Part shown: positions 34,647 through 43,434 of the stretch, one piece after another | Numbering within the stretch: position 1 is the stretch's first letter | Layout: each line of letters starts with the position of its first letter | NCBI RefSeq assembly: GCF_014529945.1 | Contig: NZ_JACVFB010000001.1 | Coordinates: 496,001 to 560,000, forward strand | Direction: 5' to 3' | DNA length: 64,000 bases | From: Chitinophaga varians | Lineage (GTDB): Bacteria; Bacteroidota; Bacteroidia; Chitinophagales; Chitinophagaceae | The notes under the pieces: generated by a model | The model's database searches: none | What the model was told of the DNA's origin: nothing | Seen by the model: the letters and a program-made list of their open reading frames with translations, nothing else | Translations under genes and position numbers: made by a program

Positions 34647-35228
34647 ATGCAAGACAAAGAACTTTGGTCCTGGTACAAGTCCGGAGAAATCACTGGTCTG
34701 GAAGGGTTGTATAATGCCTATTATATGCCCCTTACCAACTACGGATTTAAATTCACGGAGGATAAATCATTTATCGAAGAGAGCATACAGGACCTCTTTC
34801 TGAAGTTATGGCGCAATAGGGATTCCATTGTCACCCCGCAGGTAGTGAAACAATACCTGTTGTTATCCTTCCGGCGCATCTTACTGCGCAAGCTGGAATA
34901 CAGCCCTTCCCGGCTGGAGGAAGCGTTTTCCGGAGAACACGTTCCTTTTTATTTGGAACTGTCTTATGAGCATCCCTTGATCAGAGCAGAGCGTGCAGCG
35001 GAACTAAAGAAAAAGGTGGATGCCTTAATGGATACACTGACACACCGGCAGCGGGAAGCTATTTTCCTGAAATACTACGAAGATCTGTCATACGAAGAGA
35101 TTGCAGAGATCCTGCAAATCAATACAGGGGGCACCTACAAACTGGTTTACCGCGCATTGGAACGCCTCAGAGAGCAATTCGGCGACTTCTCCCTGCTTGT
35201 GTTGTTATACCTGCTGCAACGCCGCTAA
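34647..35228 (+). CDS. ECF-type RNA polymerase sigma factor
   Basis: 193 residues. Region 2 (about 15-85) includes YNAYYMPLTNYGFKFTED and SIQDLFLKLWRNRD. Region 4 (about 120-175) has MDTLTHRQREAIFLKYYEDL followed by SYEEIAEILQINTGGTYKLV as the -35-binding helix-turn-helix. It fits the Bacteroidota FecI-like sigma group that works with a FecR anti-sigma factor and a SusC-type transducer, both of which follow. It should direct polymerase to the locus when the receptor signals the presence of its substrate. Confidence 0.9.
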   Translation: MQDKELWSWYKSGEITGLEGLYNAYYMPLTNYGFKFTEDKSFIEESIQDLFLKLWRNRDSIVTPQVVKQYLLLSFRRILLRKLEYSPSRLEEAFSGEHVPFYLELSYEHPLIRAERAAELKKKVDALMDTLTHRQREAIFLKYYEDLSYEEIAEILQINTGGTYKLVYRALERLREQFGDFSLLVLLYLLQRR

Positions 35229-35292
35229 AAAATTTTTTTTACTTTTTTTTCTGAAAATGGGATAATCCGGATGTCCTGTTGTGTCTTATGGG

Positions 35293-36285
35293 ATGATGAA
35301 CAAGGATTATCGAGATTATCGGATGGAAGATTTCCTGGCGGATGAGTATTTTATCCGTTGGGTGAAGTTTCCGGATGCGGCGACTGATGCTTTCTGGCAG
35401 CAGCTTTCCGCTGATATGCCAGACAAGGCCCCGCTGATGCGGGAAGCCAGAGAGGTGGTGTATGCGTTGTCGACGCCGGTGCTGGAAAAAAATGATCCTG
35501 CCCGGGAAAAGGTGTGGCAGGCAGTGCTGGAGAACATACAACAACCACCTGTACATCGTATGCAGCGTTATCGCCGGCCATTGCTGGCGGCGGCCTCTGT
35601 GCTGTTACTACTAACACTGGGCGCGGTGTGGTATTTTACATCTACCGTTACCGTCCGTACGGGTTACGGGGAAACCCGGGAGATCACCCTGCCTGATCAT
35701 TCTTCGCTGATACTGAACGCCCATTCCACAGCCTCTTATGCCCGCAGCTGGCCGGTTACCGGCAAAAGGGAAGTGTCGCTGCAAGGGGAAGCCTTTTTCG
35801 ATGTAAAACATACCGGCGATACCTTCCGCGTAGCAGCAGGACCGGCGCGCGTTACAGTACTGGGCACCGCTTTCAATGTACGTCACCGGGAGGATATAAC
35901 CGCCGTGGTGCTGCAACGCGGACGTGTGCGCGTCGACGTTACTGACGGACAAGGGCAGCCTGCTTTCCTGCTGCCGGGAGAAGGGTGGACCTATGCCCAT
36001 CGGCGCCCGCCTGTGGTGGTGCACGCTGTCGACACGCTCGCCGCTACCGCCTGGACGCGACATGAACTATTACTGAACGCCACCAAAGTAAAAGATATTA
36101 TAAACGTACTGAAAGACAACTACGGCTATACGGTAGTATTGCAGGATAGTACCATCGGTGAACGTGAAATCAAAGGCAGGATACCTATGCAAAAGGAAAA
36201 AGACCTGCTGTTCGTTTTGTCCAGAATACTGGATATAGATATTCAACAGAAAAATGATACGCTTTTGTTCACTGCCAGACAGTGA
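35293..36285 (+). CDS. FecR-family anti-sigma factor
   Basis: 330 residues from the ATG at 35293 (a GTG at 35281 would add four). A cytoplasmic N-terminal part of about 95 residues binds sigma. A single membrane helix near residue 100 (PLLAAASVLLLLTLGAVWYF) is followed by the periplasmic FecR beta domain (ITLPDHSSLILNAHSTASYA; VSLQGEAFFDVKHTG; TVLGTAFNVRH) and the C-terminal DUF4974 domain (KVKDIINVLKDNYGYTVVLQ), which pairs with the receptor's STN domain. It should release the ECF sigma factor upon a signal from the SusC receptor downstream. Confidence 0.9.
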   Translation: MMNKDYRDYRMEDFLADEYFIRWVKFPDAATDAFWQQLSADMPDKAPLMREAREVVYALSTPVLEKNDPAREKVWQAVLENIQQPPVHRMQRYRRPLLAAASVLLLLTLGAVWYFTSTVTVRTGYGETREITLPDHSSLILNAHSTASYARSWPVTGKREVSLQGEAFFDVKHTGDTFRVAAGPARVTVLGTAFNVRHREDITAVVLQRGRVRVDVTDGQGQPAFLLPGEGWTYAHRRPPVVVHAVDTLAATAWTRHELLLNATKVKDIINVLKDNYGYTVVLQDSTIGEREIKGRIPMQKEKDLLFVLSRILDIDIQQKNDTLLFTARQ

Positions 36286-36325
36286 TCGTTTATTCATCAA
36301 CCAAACAACCAACCAAACATCAATT

Positions 36326-39300
36326 ATGAAGGGAGCACAGTTACGTAAAACTGCGGCGATGGTGTGTTCTGTCCTGTTGGCGATGCAGCTCGCCTACGCA
36401 CAGGTAAGGACCATGCCGGTCAGCACCGCACTGAAGGAAATCACCCGTCTCTATGGCACCAGCTTCGTGTATGAAAACAATCTGCTGGACCATGTTACCA
36501 CTACGGTGGACATCAGCGCTTTCCGCGGTAAATCCGTGGAAGCCGTGCTGAAAGAAGTGCTGTATCAAAAAGGATATCTCTTTTTGTATGTTAACGACAA
36601 CACCTATACGATTATTAAAGACGCACGCCGGAAGTCAGCGCCGGCAGGTGTTGCAGCGCCCGCATCTGCCATGGACCGTATGGTGACAGACATCGACCCG
36701 TTGCTCGTAAAAGGGCGGGTGACCGATGAAAATGGTAACCCGCTTCCGGGCGTGACTGTGAAACCCGCTTCCGGAAGGGCCGGCGCTTTTACGGATGGTA
36801 ATGGTGTTTACTTTGTCCGCTTATCCAAACCGGGGGAGATGATCACCTTTACGTTTATCGGTTACCGTATGCAGGCATCCGCGGGTAAACCAAGGATGGA
36901 CGTAGTATTGCAGTCGGATAATATTCAGCTGAAGCAGGTGGAAGTGTCTACCGGTTACCAGACGATCGCGAAAGAAAGGGCTACTGGTTCTTTCTCTCAG
37001 ATACAGGAGAAAGACATGGAACGCAAGATCACCACCAATGTGGTAGACAAAATGGAGGGCATGGTCAGCGGCCTGCTGGTGACCAACAACCCTCCGGATG
37101 CCAGCGGCCGTCCGTCTAAAAGCCCGGTGTTCGCCATCCGTGGCCGTAATACTTTCAAAGCGCAGCAAGACCCGCTGATCGTCATCGACGGTTTCCCCTA
37201 TGAGGGCGAGCTGTCCATGATCAATCCCGAAGACATCGCCCGCATCACTTTCCTGAAAGATGCCGCTGCGGCCTCTATCTGGGGCGTTCGTGCAGCCAAT
37301 GGCGTGGTGGTGATTGAAACGCGGAAAGGAAGTCAGCAACGGCGACAGATCACCTTCTCCACCAATTTTACGGTGGGTGGACGGCCCGACCTGAGCTACC
37401 GTCCTGTAGCCAGTTCGGCAGCCTATCTCGACTTCGAGCGGGAGGCGGTGGCTAAAAACCTGATCCCTGACCCTAACGGTCGCACACTGCCTGTGGTAAG
37501 CGCCGGCGCAGATATCTTTTACCGCTACAAACGCGGTGAGATCACTGCTGCACAACGTGACGCGCTGGTACAGCAACTGTCAGGCTACGACTATACCTCA
37601 CAATATCAGCAATACCTGCTGCAACGGCAACAGATACAGCAATACAACCTGTCCATGAGCGGTGGCAGCGAATTTGCGCAGTATTTTATTTCCGGCTCCA
37701 TCAGTGATGAACTACCGGTAGCCAAAGGGAACCGCAATACCCGCGTCACCATCAACTCCACCAATAACTTTAAGCTCAACAAAAACCTCGATGCCAATCT
37801 GGGTATCATGGCGGTCATGAATACCGCCAAAAACAACGGCCCGGGCCTGTCCCCGCTGGAACCGGGCATCTACACCATGTTGCCATACGACCGCATTGTA
37901 GACGATAACGGTAAAGCGATACAATATGCCCGCGCCTTTAACGGTCGCGCGCTGGACTCCCTGCAACGTTTGGGGTACCTGCCATGGCGGTACGATTATC
38001 TTGCTGAAATGGCCAATGCTGACAATACCAGCCGCCTGAACCTCTATCGTATTAATGCCGGCTTCAACTACCGCATCGTCCCCGGACTGACGGCCACACT
38101 GAGCGGTCTTTATGAGCGCTCCTTTCAGCGCAACCGCAACTACTATAACCCCGACACCTATACGAGCAGGAATACCGTTAATAACGCCACATCGATGAAC
38201 GCCGGTAACCTGGTGTATGGCCTGCCGAAAGGCGGTATCCTGAACATTGGCAACGCAGACATGGAACATTATGATGTACGTGGGCAGCTAAACCTGAACC
38301 ATCAGTTTGGAAAACGGCACCGGATAGACGCTGTCGCCGGCAGCGAAATCAGGCAGGTGTGGACTTCCAGCGCTTCCAGCCGGCTGTATGGATATGATGA
38401 CCAGACGTTGGCTTCCATGCCGGTAAATTATGACGCATACTACAAGACAGCAGTAACCGGGAATCAGATAAAGCCGTCCATTCCCAACAGTCTGGGTGAT
38501 ACAAGGGACCGCTTTATGTCATGGTATGCCAATGCCAACTATACTTTCAACAGCCGCTATGTGTTCTCCGGCAGCGCCAGACTGGACGATTCCAATCTGT
38601 TCGGTGCCAGTGAAGAATATCGTGCCACGCCTTTATGGTCATTGGGCGGTATGTGGAAACTGGGAGAGGAGCCGTTTATGCAGTTAGCTTTCCTGAACCG
38701 TCTCCATCTTCGTGTAACCTATGGCGTGAATGGTAACGTAGACAAAACTACCAGTCCCTTCCTCATTGCGTCCGTATCTTCCTCTCCGGGATATTATAAC
38801 GGACAGCCCTACGCCAGCATCAGCAATCCGGCCAATCCGTTGTTGCGTTGGGAAAAAACCAAAACCTTCAACGTAGGCGCTGACCTCTCTTTGTGGGATA
38901 GCCGCCTCGACGTGACGCTGGACGTATACCGCAAACACAGCTACGATCTGTTAGGGCCGGCAGAATTTAATGCCACCTATGGTTTCACCACATTGACCGT
39001 CAATACGGCGGAGCTGCGCAACAACGGGGTAGACCTCAATATCTCAGCGGCTGTGATACAACGGAAAAACTTTTCCTGGAGAGCCATCATGAATTTCGGC
39101 TACAACGAAAATAAAGTCGTGTCGTCCAATCTGCAACGGGAGAACGTCAACTACTATAGCAACAGCGGAACAGGCGCCAATCCTGTCAAGGGTAAACCTA
39201 TTGAAGGTATTTACAGCTATCGCTACGGAGGACTGGACAGCATCGGCCGGCCCATTGTGTTATCCGGTGATGGCAAACGGAACCTGGCCAATGCCGATAT

Positions 39301-39835
39301 TTCCGCGGACCTGTCTACGCTGACTTATAGCGGTACTACGGTGCCGCGCTTCTTCGGCGGGCTGACCAACATTGTCCGTTATAAACAGCTGGAGCTGTCG
39401 TTGATGATCACGTACAAGATGGGGTATGTTTTCCGTCGCCCTACAGTGGACTATTTCAGCTATTTCACGCAGAAGTCCATCCACAGCGATGTGGCCGACC
39501 GCTGGCAGCATCCGGGCGATGAAGCGCATACCGATGTGCCGGTAGTGCCTTCTACCGGTGTCAGCTACACGAATACGTGGTATCCGAAGTCGGATAGGCT
39601 GGTTGAAAGTGGCGCCCATATCCGTTTGCGGGAGGTGTCGCTGACATATGACCTGCCGGCGCAGCTATTGCGTGCGCTGCATCTGCAACGGTTATCTTTT
39701 ATCGCTTATGGCCGCAACCTGGCCCTGTGGACTAAAAACAAAGCCGGTATTGATCCGGATTATGTTCCCGGTGCTTATTATTCGCTGCTGCCACCTGCGC
39801 GCTCTTTCGCCGTTGGTCTGAAAACAACTTTCTAA
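36326..39835 (+). CDS. SusC/RagA-type TonB-dependent receptor with STN domain
   Basis: 1169 residues from the ATG at 36326; an in-frame ATG at 36254 lies inside the FecR gene and would precede the signal peptide, so it was not used. After the signal peptide (VCSVLLAMQLAYA) comes the STN domain (about 27-95, VSTALKEITRLYGTSFVYEN). Next is a carboxypeptidase-like domain (VKGRVTDENGNPLPGVTVK), then the plug with VFAIRGRNTFKAQQDPLIVI and DAAAASIWGVRAANGVVVIE, and a large barrel ending in VGLKTTF. It should import a glycan, peptide or other large nutrient across the outer membrane with TonB energy, with the adjacent SusD lipoprotein as lid. The STN domain signals to the FecR protein. Confidence 0.93.
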   Translation: MKGAQLRKTAAMVCSVLLAMQLAYAQVRTMPVSTALKEITRLYGTSFVYENNLLDHVTTTVDISAFRGKSVEAVLKEVLYQKGYLFLYVNDNTYTIIKDARRKSAPAGVAAPASAMDRMVTDIDPLLVKGRVTDENGNPLPGVTVKPASGRAGAFTDGNGVYFVRLSKPGEMITFTFIGYRMQASAGKPRMDVVLQSDNIQLKQVEVSTGYQTIAKERATGSFSQIQEKDMERKITTNVVDKMEGMVSGLLVTNNPPDASGRPSKSPVFAIRGRNTFKAQQDPLIVIDGFPYEGELSMINPEDIARITFLKDAAAASIWGVRAANGVVVIETRKGSQQRRQITFSTNFTVGGRPDLSYRPVASSAAYLDFEREAVAKNLIPDPNGRTLPVVSAGADIFYRYKRGEITAAQRDALVQQLSGYDYTSQYQQYLLQRQQIQQYNLSMSGGSEFAQYFISGSISDELPVAKGNRNTRVTINSTNNFKLNKNLDANLGIMAVMNTAKNNGPGLSPLEPGIYTMLPYDRIVDDNGKAIQYARAFNGRALDSLQRLGYLPWRYDYLAEMANADNTSRLNLYRINAGFNYRIVPGLTATLSGLYERSFQRNRNYYNPDTYTSRNTVNNATSMNAGNLVYGLPKGGILNIGNADMEHYDVRGQLNLNHQFGKRHRIDAVAGSEIRQVWTSSASSRLYGYDDQTLASMPVNYDAYYKTAVTGNQIKPSIPNSLGDTRDRFMSWYANANYTFNSRYVFSGSARLDDSNLFGASEEYRATPLWSLGGMWKLGEEPFMQLAFLNRLHLRVTYGVNGNVDKTTSPFLIASVSSSPGYYNGQPYASISNPANPLLRWEKTKTFNVGADLSLWDSRLDVTLDVYRKHSYDLLGPAEFNATYGFTTLTVNTAELRNNGVDLNISAAVIQRKNFSWRAIMNFGYNENKVVSSNLQRENVNYYSNSGTGANPVKGKPIEGIYSYRYGGLDSIGRPIVLSGDGKRNLANADISADLSTLTYSGTTVPRFFGGLTNIVRYKQLELSLMITYKMGYVFRRPTVDYFSYFTQKSIHSDVADRWQHPGDEAHTDVPVVPSTGVSYTNTWYPKSDRLVESGAHIRLREVSLTYDLPAQLLRALHLQRLSFIAYGRNLALWTKNKAGIDPDYVPGAYYSLLPPARSFAVGLKTTF

Positions 39836-39853
39836 TCTTAAAAATGTTGCCTG

Positions 39854-41215
39854 ATGTTTCGCAATTTGATATATGCCGCTGCATTGATGACCCTCGCCGG
39901 TTGTGGCAGGGATTATCTCGATATAAAACCGAAAGGAAAGGTGATCCCTTCTACGTATAAGGATTACCGTTTGCTGATGAACAACTCCAACGAGCTGGTG
40001 AGTGCCTACGGCGCAGATGAAATGGCATCTGATAATGTGGAGTTTTATGAACAGAAAGGGTTGGATTATCTGGGCATCAGTACGTATCGCATTCATACCT
40101 GGCAGGACGATGTATGGATGGCTACCGACAATGACGCACAGTGGAGCAACCTGTATAAGCAGGTGTATCTGGCTAATGTGGTGCTGGATGGGATGAAATC
40201 CGTAACCGATGGCACGGAAAAAGAACGTAACCAGTTGACCGGGGAAGCTTTGGTACACCGGTCTTTTGCTTATCTCTCCCTGGTGAACCTCTATGCTGTG
40301 CAATATGACGCTGCCACTGCGGCTACTGACAAGGGCGTGCCGTTGTTGTTGGCGCCTACCACCGATGCCAAATTAAACAGAGCCTCCGTAAAAGCCGTGT
40401 ACGATCAGCTGTTGGCGGACCTGAATCAGGCCACGTTGTTGCTGGGCACGGGCAGTACCAGCGCCTTTGAGCCTACGGTAGCTGCGGCATATGCCTTACA
40501 GGCCCGTGCTTACCTCATCAGGGGAGAGTATGCCGAAGCGCTGAAAGCGGCATCCAAAACACTGGAAATCAAAAATCAGCTGATAGATTATAACAAGTCT
40601 GTGGCCGATCCCCGCAATACTTTTCCACAGAACAGAGATAATCCGGAGACGATCCTCATGAAAACGGTTTCCAACAGTTACACCTGGTTTTCTCTGAGTA
40701 AAGATTTACAAGCAGCCTTCAAAGATTCGACGATCGATCTTCGGTATAAAATTCTGTTTACAACGACTACTGATCCTTTCGTGGGTTACCTGTATTACTA
40801 TGGAGAGTTTCTGTCGTTTGATGCCCGCCTGGTAGGGCCGACGGTGCCGGAGATGTACCTGATACGGGCTGAATGTAATGCCCGGCAGAACAATGTGGCG
40901 GAGGCCATGCAGGACCTTCACCTGCTGCGTAAAATGCGTATCGCGCAGGCGGCGTATGTGCCATCCACAGCCGCTACAGCAGACGAGGCATTACAGCAGG
41001 TATTGTCAGAGCGCCGGCGGGAGCTGTGTTTCAAAGGACAGCGGTTGTTCGATCTGAAGCGGCTTAACAAAGACCCGCGTTTCGCTAAGACGATCACGCA
41101 TACCTACAGCGGACAGACGTTTACACTGAAGCCTAACGATTATCACTATGTGTTTCCTATTGCGCCGAAGCTGATGCAGATGAACCCGGAACTGGAACCC
41201 AATGAGAGACGATAA
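39854..41215 (+). CDS. SusD/RagB-family nutrient-binding lipoprotein
   Basis: 453 residues. The start MFRNLIYAAALMTLAGC ends in a lipobox Cys, then GRDYLDIKPKGKVIPS as in SusD proteins. The body is the usual helical TPR-type fold with KEYxxR-like and LSERRRELCFKGQRLFDLKRL near the C terminus, a hallmark of the SusD/RagB C-terminal domain. It should sit on the outer-membrane surface on top of the SusC barrel, 18 bp upstream, and capture the substrate. No enzyme genes for glycan breakdown are in the window, so the substrate cannot be named. A thioredoxin-like gene follows. Confidence 0.92.
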   Translation: MFRNLIYAAALMTLAGCGRDYLDIKPKGKVIPSTYKDYRLLMNNSNELVSAYGADEMASDNVEFYEQKGLDYLGISTYRIHTWQDDVWMATDNDAQWSNLYKQVYLANVVLDGMKSVTDGTEKERNQLTGEALVHRSFAYLSLVNLYAVQYDAATAATDKGVPLLLAPTTDAKLNRASVKAVYDQLLADLNQATLLLGTGSTSAFEPTVAAAYALQARAYLIRGEYAEALKAASKTLEIKNQLIDYNKSVADPRNTFPQNRDNPETILMKTVSNSYTWFSLSKDLQAAFKDSTIDLRYKILFTTTTDPFVGYLYYYGEFLSFDARLVGPTVPEMYLIRAECNARQNNVAEAMQDLHLLRKMRIAQAAYVPSTAATADEALQQVLSERRRELCFKGQRLFDLKRLNKDPRFAKTITHTYSGQTFTLKPNDYHYVFPIAPKLMQMNPELEPNERR

Positions 41216-41242
41216 TTTACCAACCAACCAATAAAAAAGCGG

Positions 41243-41260
41243 CGGCGGAATTTTCCGCCG
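41243..41260 (+). terminator. weak hairpin after the SusC/SusD genes
   Basis: CGGCGG with CCGCCG, flanked by A/T pairs, sits 28 bp beyond the SusD stop. The following T-run is poor, so it may only attenuate transcription into the thioredoxin-like gene. Confidence 0.4.
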
Positions 41261-41274
41261 TCCTCTATTTTCTG

Positions 41275-42513
41275 ATGAAACAGTTGCTTTTGTATGTACT
41301 GCTGTTGGCCGGTATCACCGCCACAGCACAGGAAAAGGGCATTTACTTTGAACATGGCCTCAGCTGGAAAGAGATCCGGGCCAAAGCCCAAAAAGAAGGT
41401 AAATTTATTTTCATGGACTGCTTCACCACCTGGTGCGGTCCCTGTAAAATGATGAGCCGCGACATTTTCCCGCAGCAGGCGGTGGGCGATTTCTTTAATG
41501 ATAAATTCATCTCCGTCAAAGTACAGATGGACAAAACAGCCGGTGATGACGCGACCGTCAAAAGCTGGTATGAAGATGCTACCGCCATTGCGAAGGAATA
41601 TAACGTGATGGCCTATCCGACGTTTTTGTACTTCGCGCCTGATGGCCGGCTGGTGCACCTGGTGGTGGGCGGCGACAGTGCTGCGGCATTTATCGCTGCT
41701 TCCGCACAGGCATTGAAGCCCGAAACACAATACTACACCCGTATGGAAACCATGGCTAAAAATGCAGGCAGTCAGCCGGACACGCTGAAACGGTTAGCGG
41801 AAGAAGCCGGGAAAATGTATGACGGCCGCTACACCACTTTGTTCGCACAACGTTATCTCCGTGCGGTGCCCAATATTTTTGCGCCCGACGTGGTAGATTT
41901 TCTGGATAAGTTCACCCGCTCCAGCCGCGACACCGGCTTTACCATCTTCCGGAAAAATCCGGCAAAAATCAATCAGGTAAAAGGAGCACGTTATGCAGAA
42001 AACAAGGTGCAACAGATCATCTTCGGAGAAGAGATTTATGCCGAACTGAAAGAAGGGGAGACGCCTGATTTTACAGCCATTCAGGCGAAGCTGAAAAAGA
42101 AATATCCCGAATGGGCCGGTATCGTGACAGATAAATTCCGGCTGCAATGGTACCAGCGTACCAAAGCATACGACCAGTTTGAGAAGGCGGTGAAAGTCTT
42201 TGTGAAACAATACGACAAACAACTGGATGCAAATGACCTGAGCGGCTTTGCCCGTACTGTCGGGCACTATGCTACGGATACAACCATGTTACGCACCGCG
42301 CTGGCGTGGAGTGGGCGCGCTGTTAAGGAAGATCCTCAGCCAGAAACGAAGAGCGTACAGGCGTTGTTGTTGTATAAACTGGGAGATGTCTCCACGGCTG
42401 TCCGCATACAGGAAACAGTGGTCAGTGATCTTTCTGTCGGAAAAGAAAATAAATACCAGAAAGCGTATCAACAGAAAGTGCTTGATAAGATGAAGAACGG
42501 AGAAAAACTTTAA
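41275..42513 (+). CDS. secreted thioredoxin-fold protein
   Basis: 412 residues with a signal peptide (LLLYVLLLAGITATA). The thioredoxin fold covers about 25-140 with the active-site W-C54-G-P-C57 (CFTTWCGPCKMM) and the cis-Pro region NVMAYPTFLYFAPDG, so it is likely a periplasmic disulfide oxidoreductase. The C-terminal 250 residues are helical with TPR-like character and no named domain. The gene follows SusD by 59 bp, with only a weak hairpin between, and may be partly co-expressed with the uptake locus. Confidence 0.8.
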   Translation: MKQLLLYVLLLAGITATAQEKGIYFEHGLSWKEIRAKAQKEGKFIFMDCFTTWCGPCKMMSRDIFPQQAVGDFFNDKFISVKVQMDKTAGDDATVKSWYEDATAIAKEYNVMAYPTFLYFAPDGRLVHLVVGGDSAAAFIAASAQALKPETQYYTRMETMAKNAGSQPDTLKRLAEEAGKMYDGRYTTLFAQRYLRAVPNIFAPDVVDFLDKFTRSSRDTGFTIFRKNPAKINQVKGARYAENKVQQIIFGEEIYAELKEGETPDFTAIQAKLKKKYPEWAGIVTDKFRLQWYQRTKAYDQFEKAVKVFVKQYDKQLDANDLSGFARTVGHYATDTTMLRTALAWSGRAVKEDPQPETKSVQALLLYKLGDVSTAVRIQETVVSDLSVGKENKYQKAYQQKVLDKMKNGEKL

Positions 42514-42514
42514 T

Positions 42515-42573
42515 CAATTACGAATTACGAATGACGAATAAACCTTACATTCGTCATTCGTCATTCGTAATTG
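42515..42573. repeat. 25-bp near-perfect inverted repeat built of GACGAAT/TACGAAT units
   Basis: The arms (42515-42539 and 42549-42573) differ at one position and are separated by 9 bp. Each is made of small repeats (TACGAAT, GACGAAT). It lies directly after the thioredoxin-like stop and ends 8 bp before the next ATG. It can fold as a strong hairpin, and might terminate transcription, block translation or be a dispersed repeat family. Confidence 0.75.
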
Positions 42574-42581
42574 AGTTTGTT

Positions 42582-43370
42582 ATGCCTTTTATCCGCTCCT
42601 TTTCTCTCCATTGCCACAGGCAGCACCCCTTCCCGTTTAATGTTCCGGGTGTGAGATTTGCGCATGATATAGCGCTGGACAACCGCCTCACTATTTTTGT
42701 AGGTGACAATGGCTGCGGTAAATCCACTTTGCTGGAAACGATCGGCCTTTACCTGGACGCACCGCTGATAGGCGGCAGGATCGCGGCCCGGCAGGGATTT
42801 GAAGGCCCCAGAGCATTACAGCCATATTTGGAGATACAACAGGTCAGGAAACCCCTGAAAAGTTTTTTCTTTCGCGCAGAGGATTTCAGCGAATTTCTGT
42901 ATGCCCTGAAACGTGACCGTAGCAGCAACACTGCGCATCTGGACGAATTGAAAGGAGCGGTGTCTGACGGCGTGATAGAGGAGATGAACAATAACATGAA
43001 CCGGACCCTGAAAAGCATGTACAAGGATTATGGCGATTCGCTGCATGCCTTTTCCCACGGAGAAGCCTATCTGAAAATCATCGGTGAACATATCTCCGAT
43101 AACGGTATTTACCTGCTGGACGAGCCCGAGGCGGCCCTTTCGCCGCAGAAGCAGCTGTCGCTCATAGCCTATATCCTCGACATGCTGAAGAGCAATAACA
43201 CCCAGTTCATCATTTCCACCCATTCGCCTATTCTGATGGGCATCCCCGGGGCACGGCTATATGAAATTCAGGAGCAGGGGATACAGCAGGTGGACTTCCG
43301 GGATACGGAACATTATCGTATTACCCACTCTTTTCTGAACAACCCGGACATGTACCTGCGTTACCTATAG
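42582..43370 (+). CDS. AAA/ABC-type ATPase (stand-alone)
   Basis: 262 residues from the ATG at 42582; an earlier in-frame ATG at 42531 lies in the inverted repeat and was rejected. Walker A is GDNGCGKST, the region SHGEAYLKIIGEHI holds a signature-like motif, Walker B with catalytic Glu is GIYLLDEPEAALSP and the switch is FIISTHSPILMGI. There is no membrane domain. It resembles single-gene SMC-like/AAA_21 ATPases of unknown role, several of which belong to defence modules, but no partner nuclease is nearby. Confidence 0.75.
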   Translation: MPFIRSFSLHCHRQHPFPFNVPGVRFAHDIALDNRLTIFVGDNGCGKSTLLETIGLYLDAPLIGGRIAARQGFEGPRALQPYLEIQQVRKPLKSFFFRAEDFSEFLYALKRDRSSNTAHLDELKGAVSDGVIEEMNNNMNRTLKSMYKDYGDSLHAFSHGEAYLKIIGEHISDNGIYLLDEPEAALSPQKQLSLIAYILDMLKSNNTQFIISTHSPILMGIPGARLYEIQEQGIQQVDFRDTEHYRITHSFLNNPDMYLRYL

Positions 43371-43434
43371 TTTGTTGCCCGTTTCGCCGGATTTACCTAC
43401 ATTGCCGGCCTAATAACGTTATTTAATATACGAC

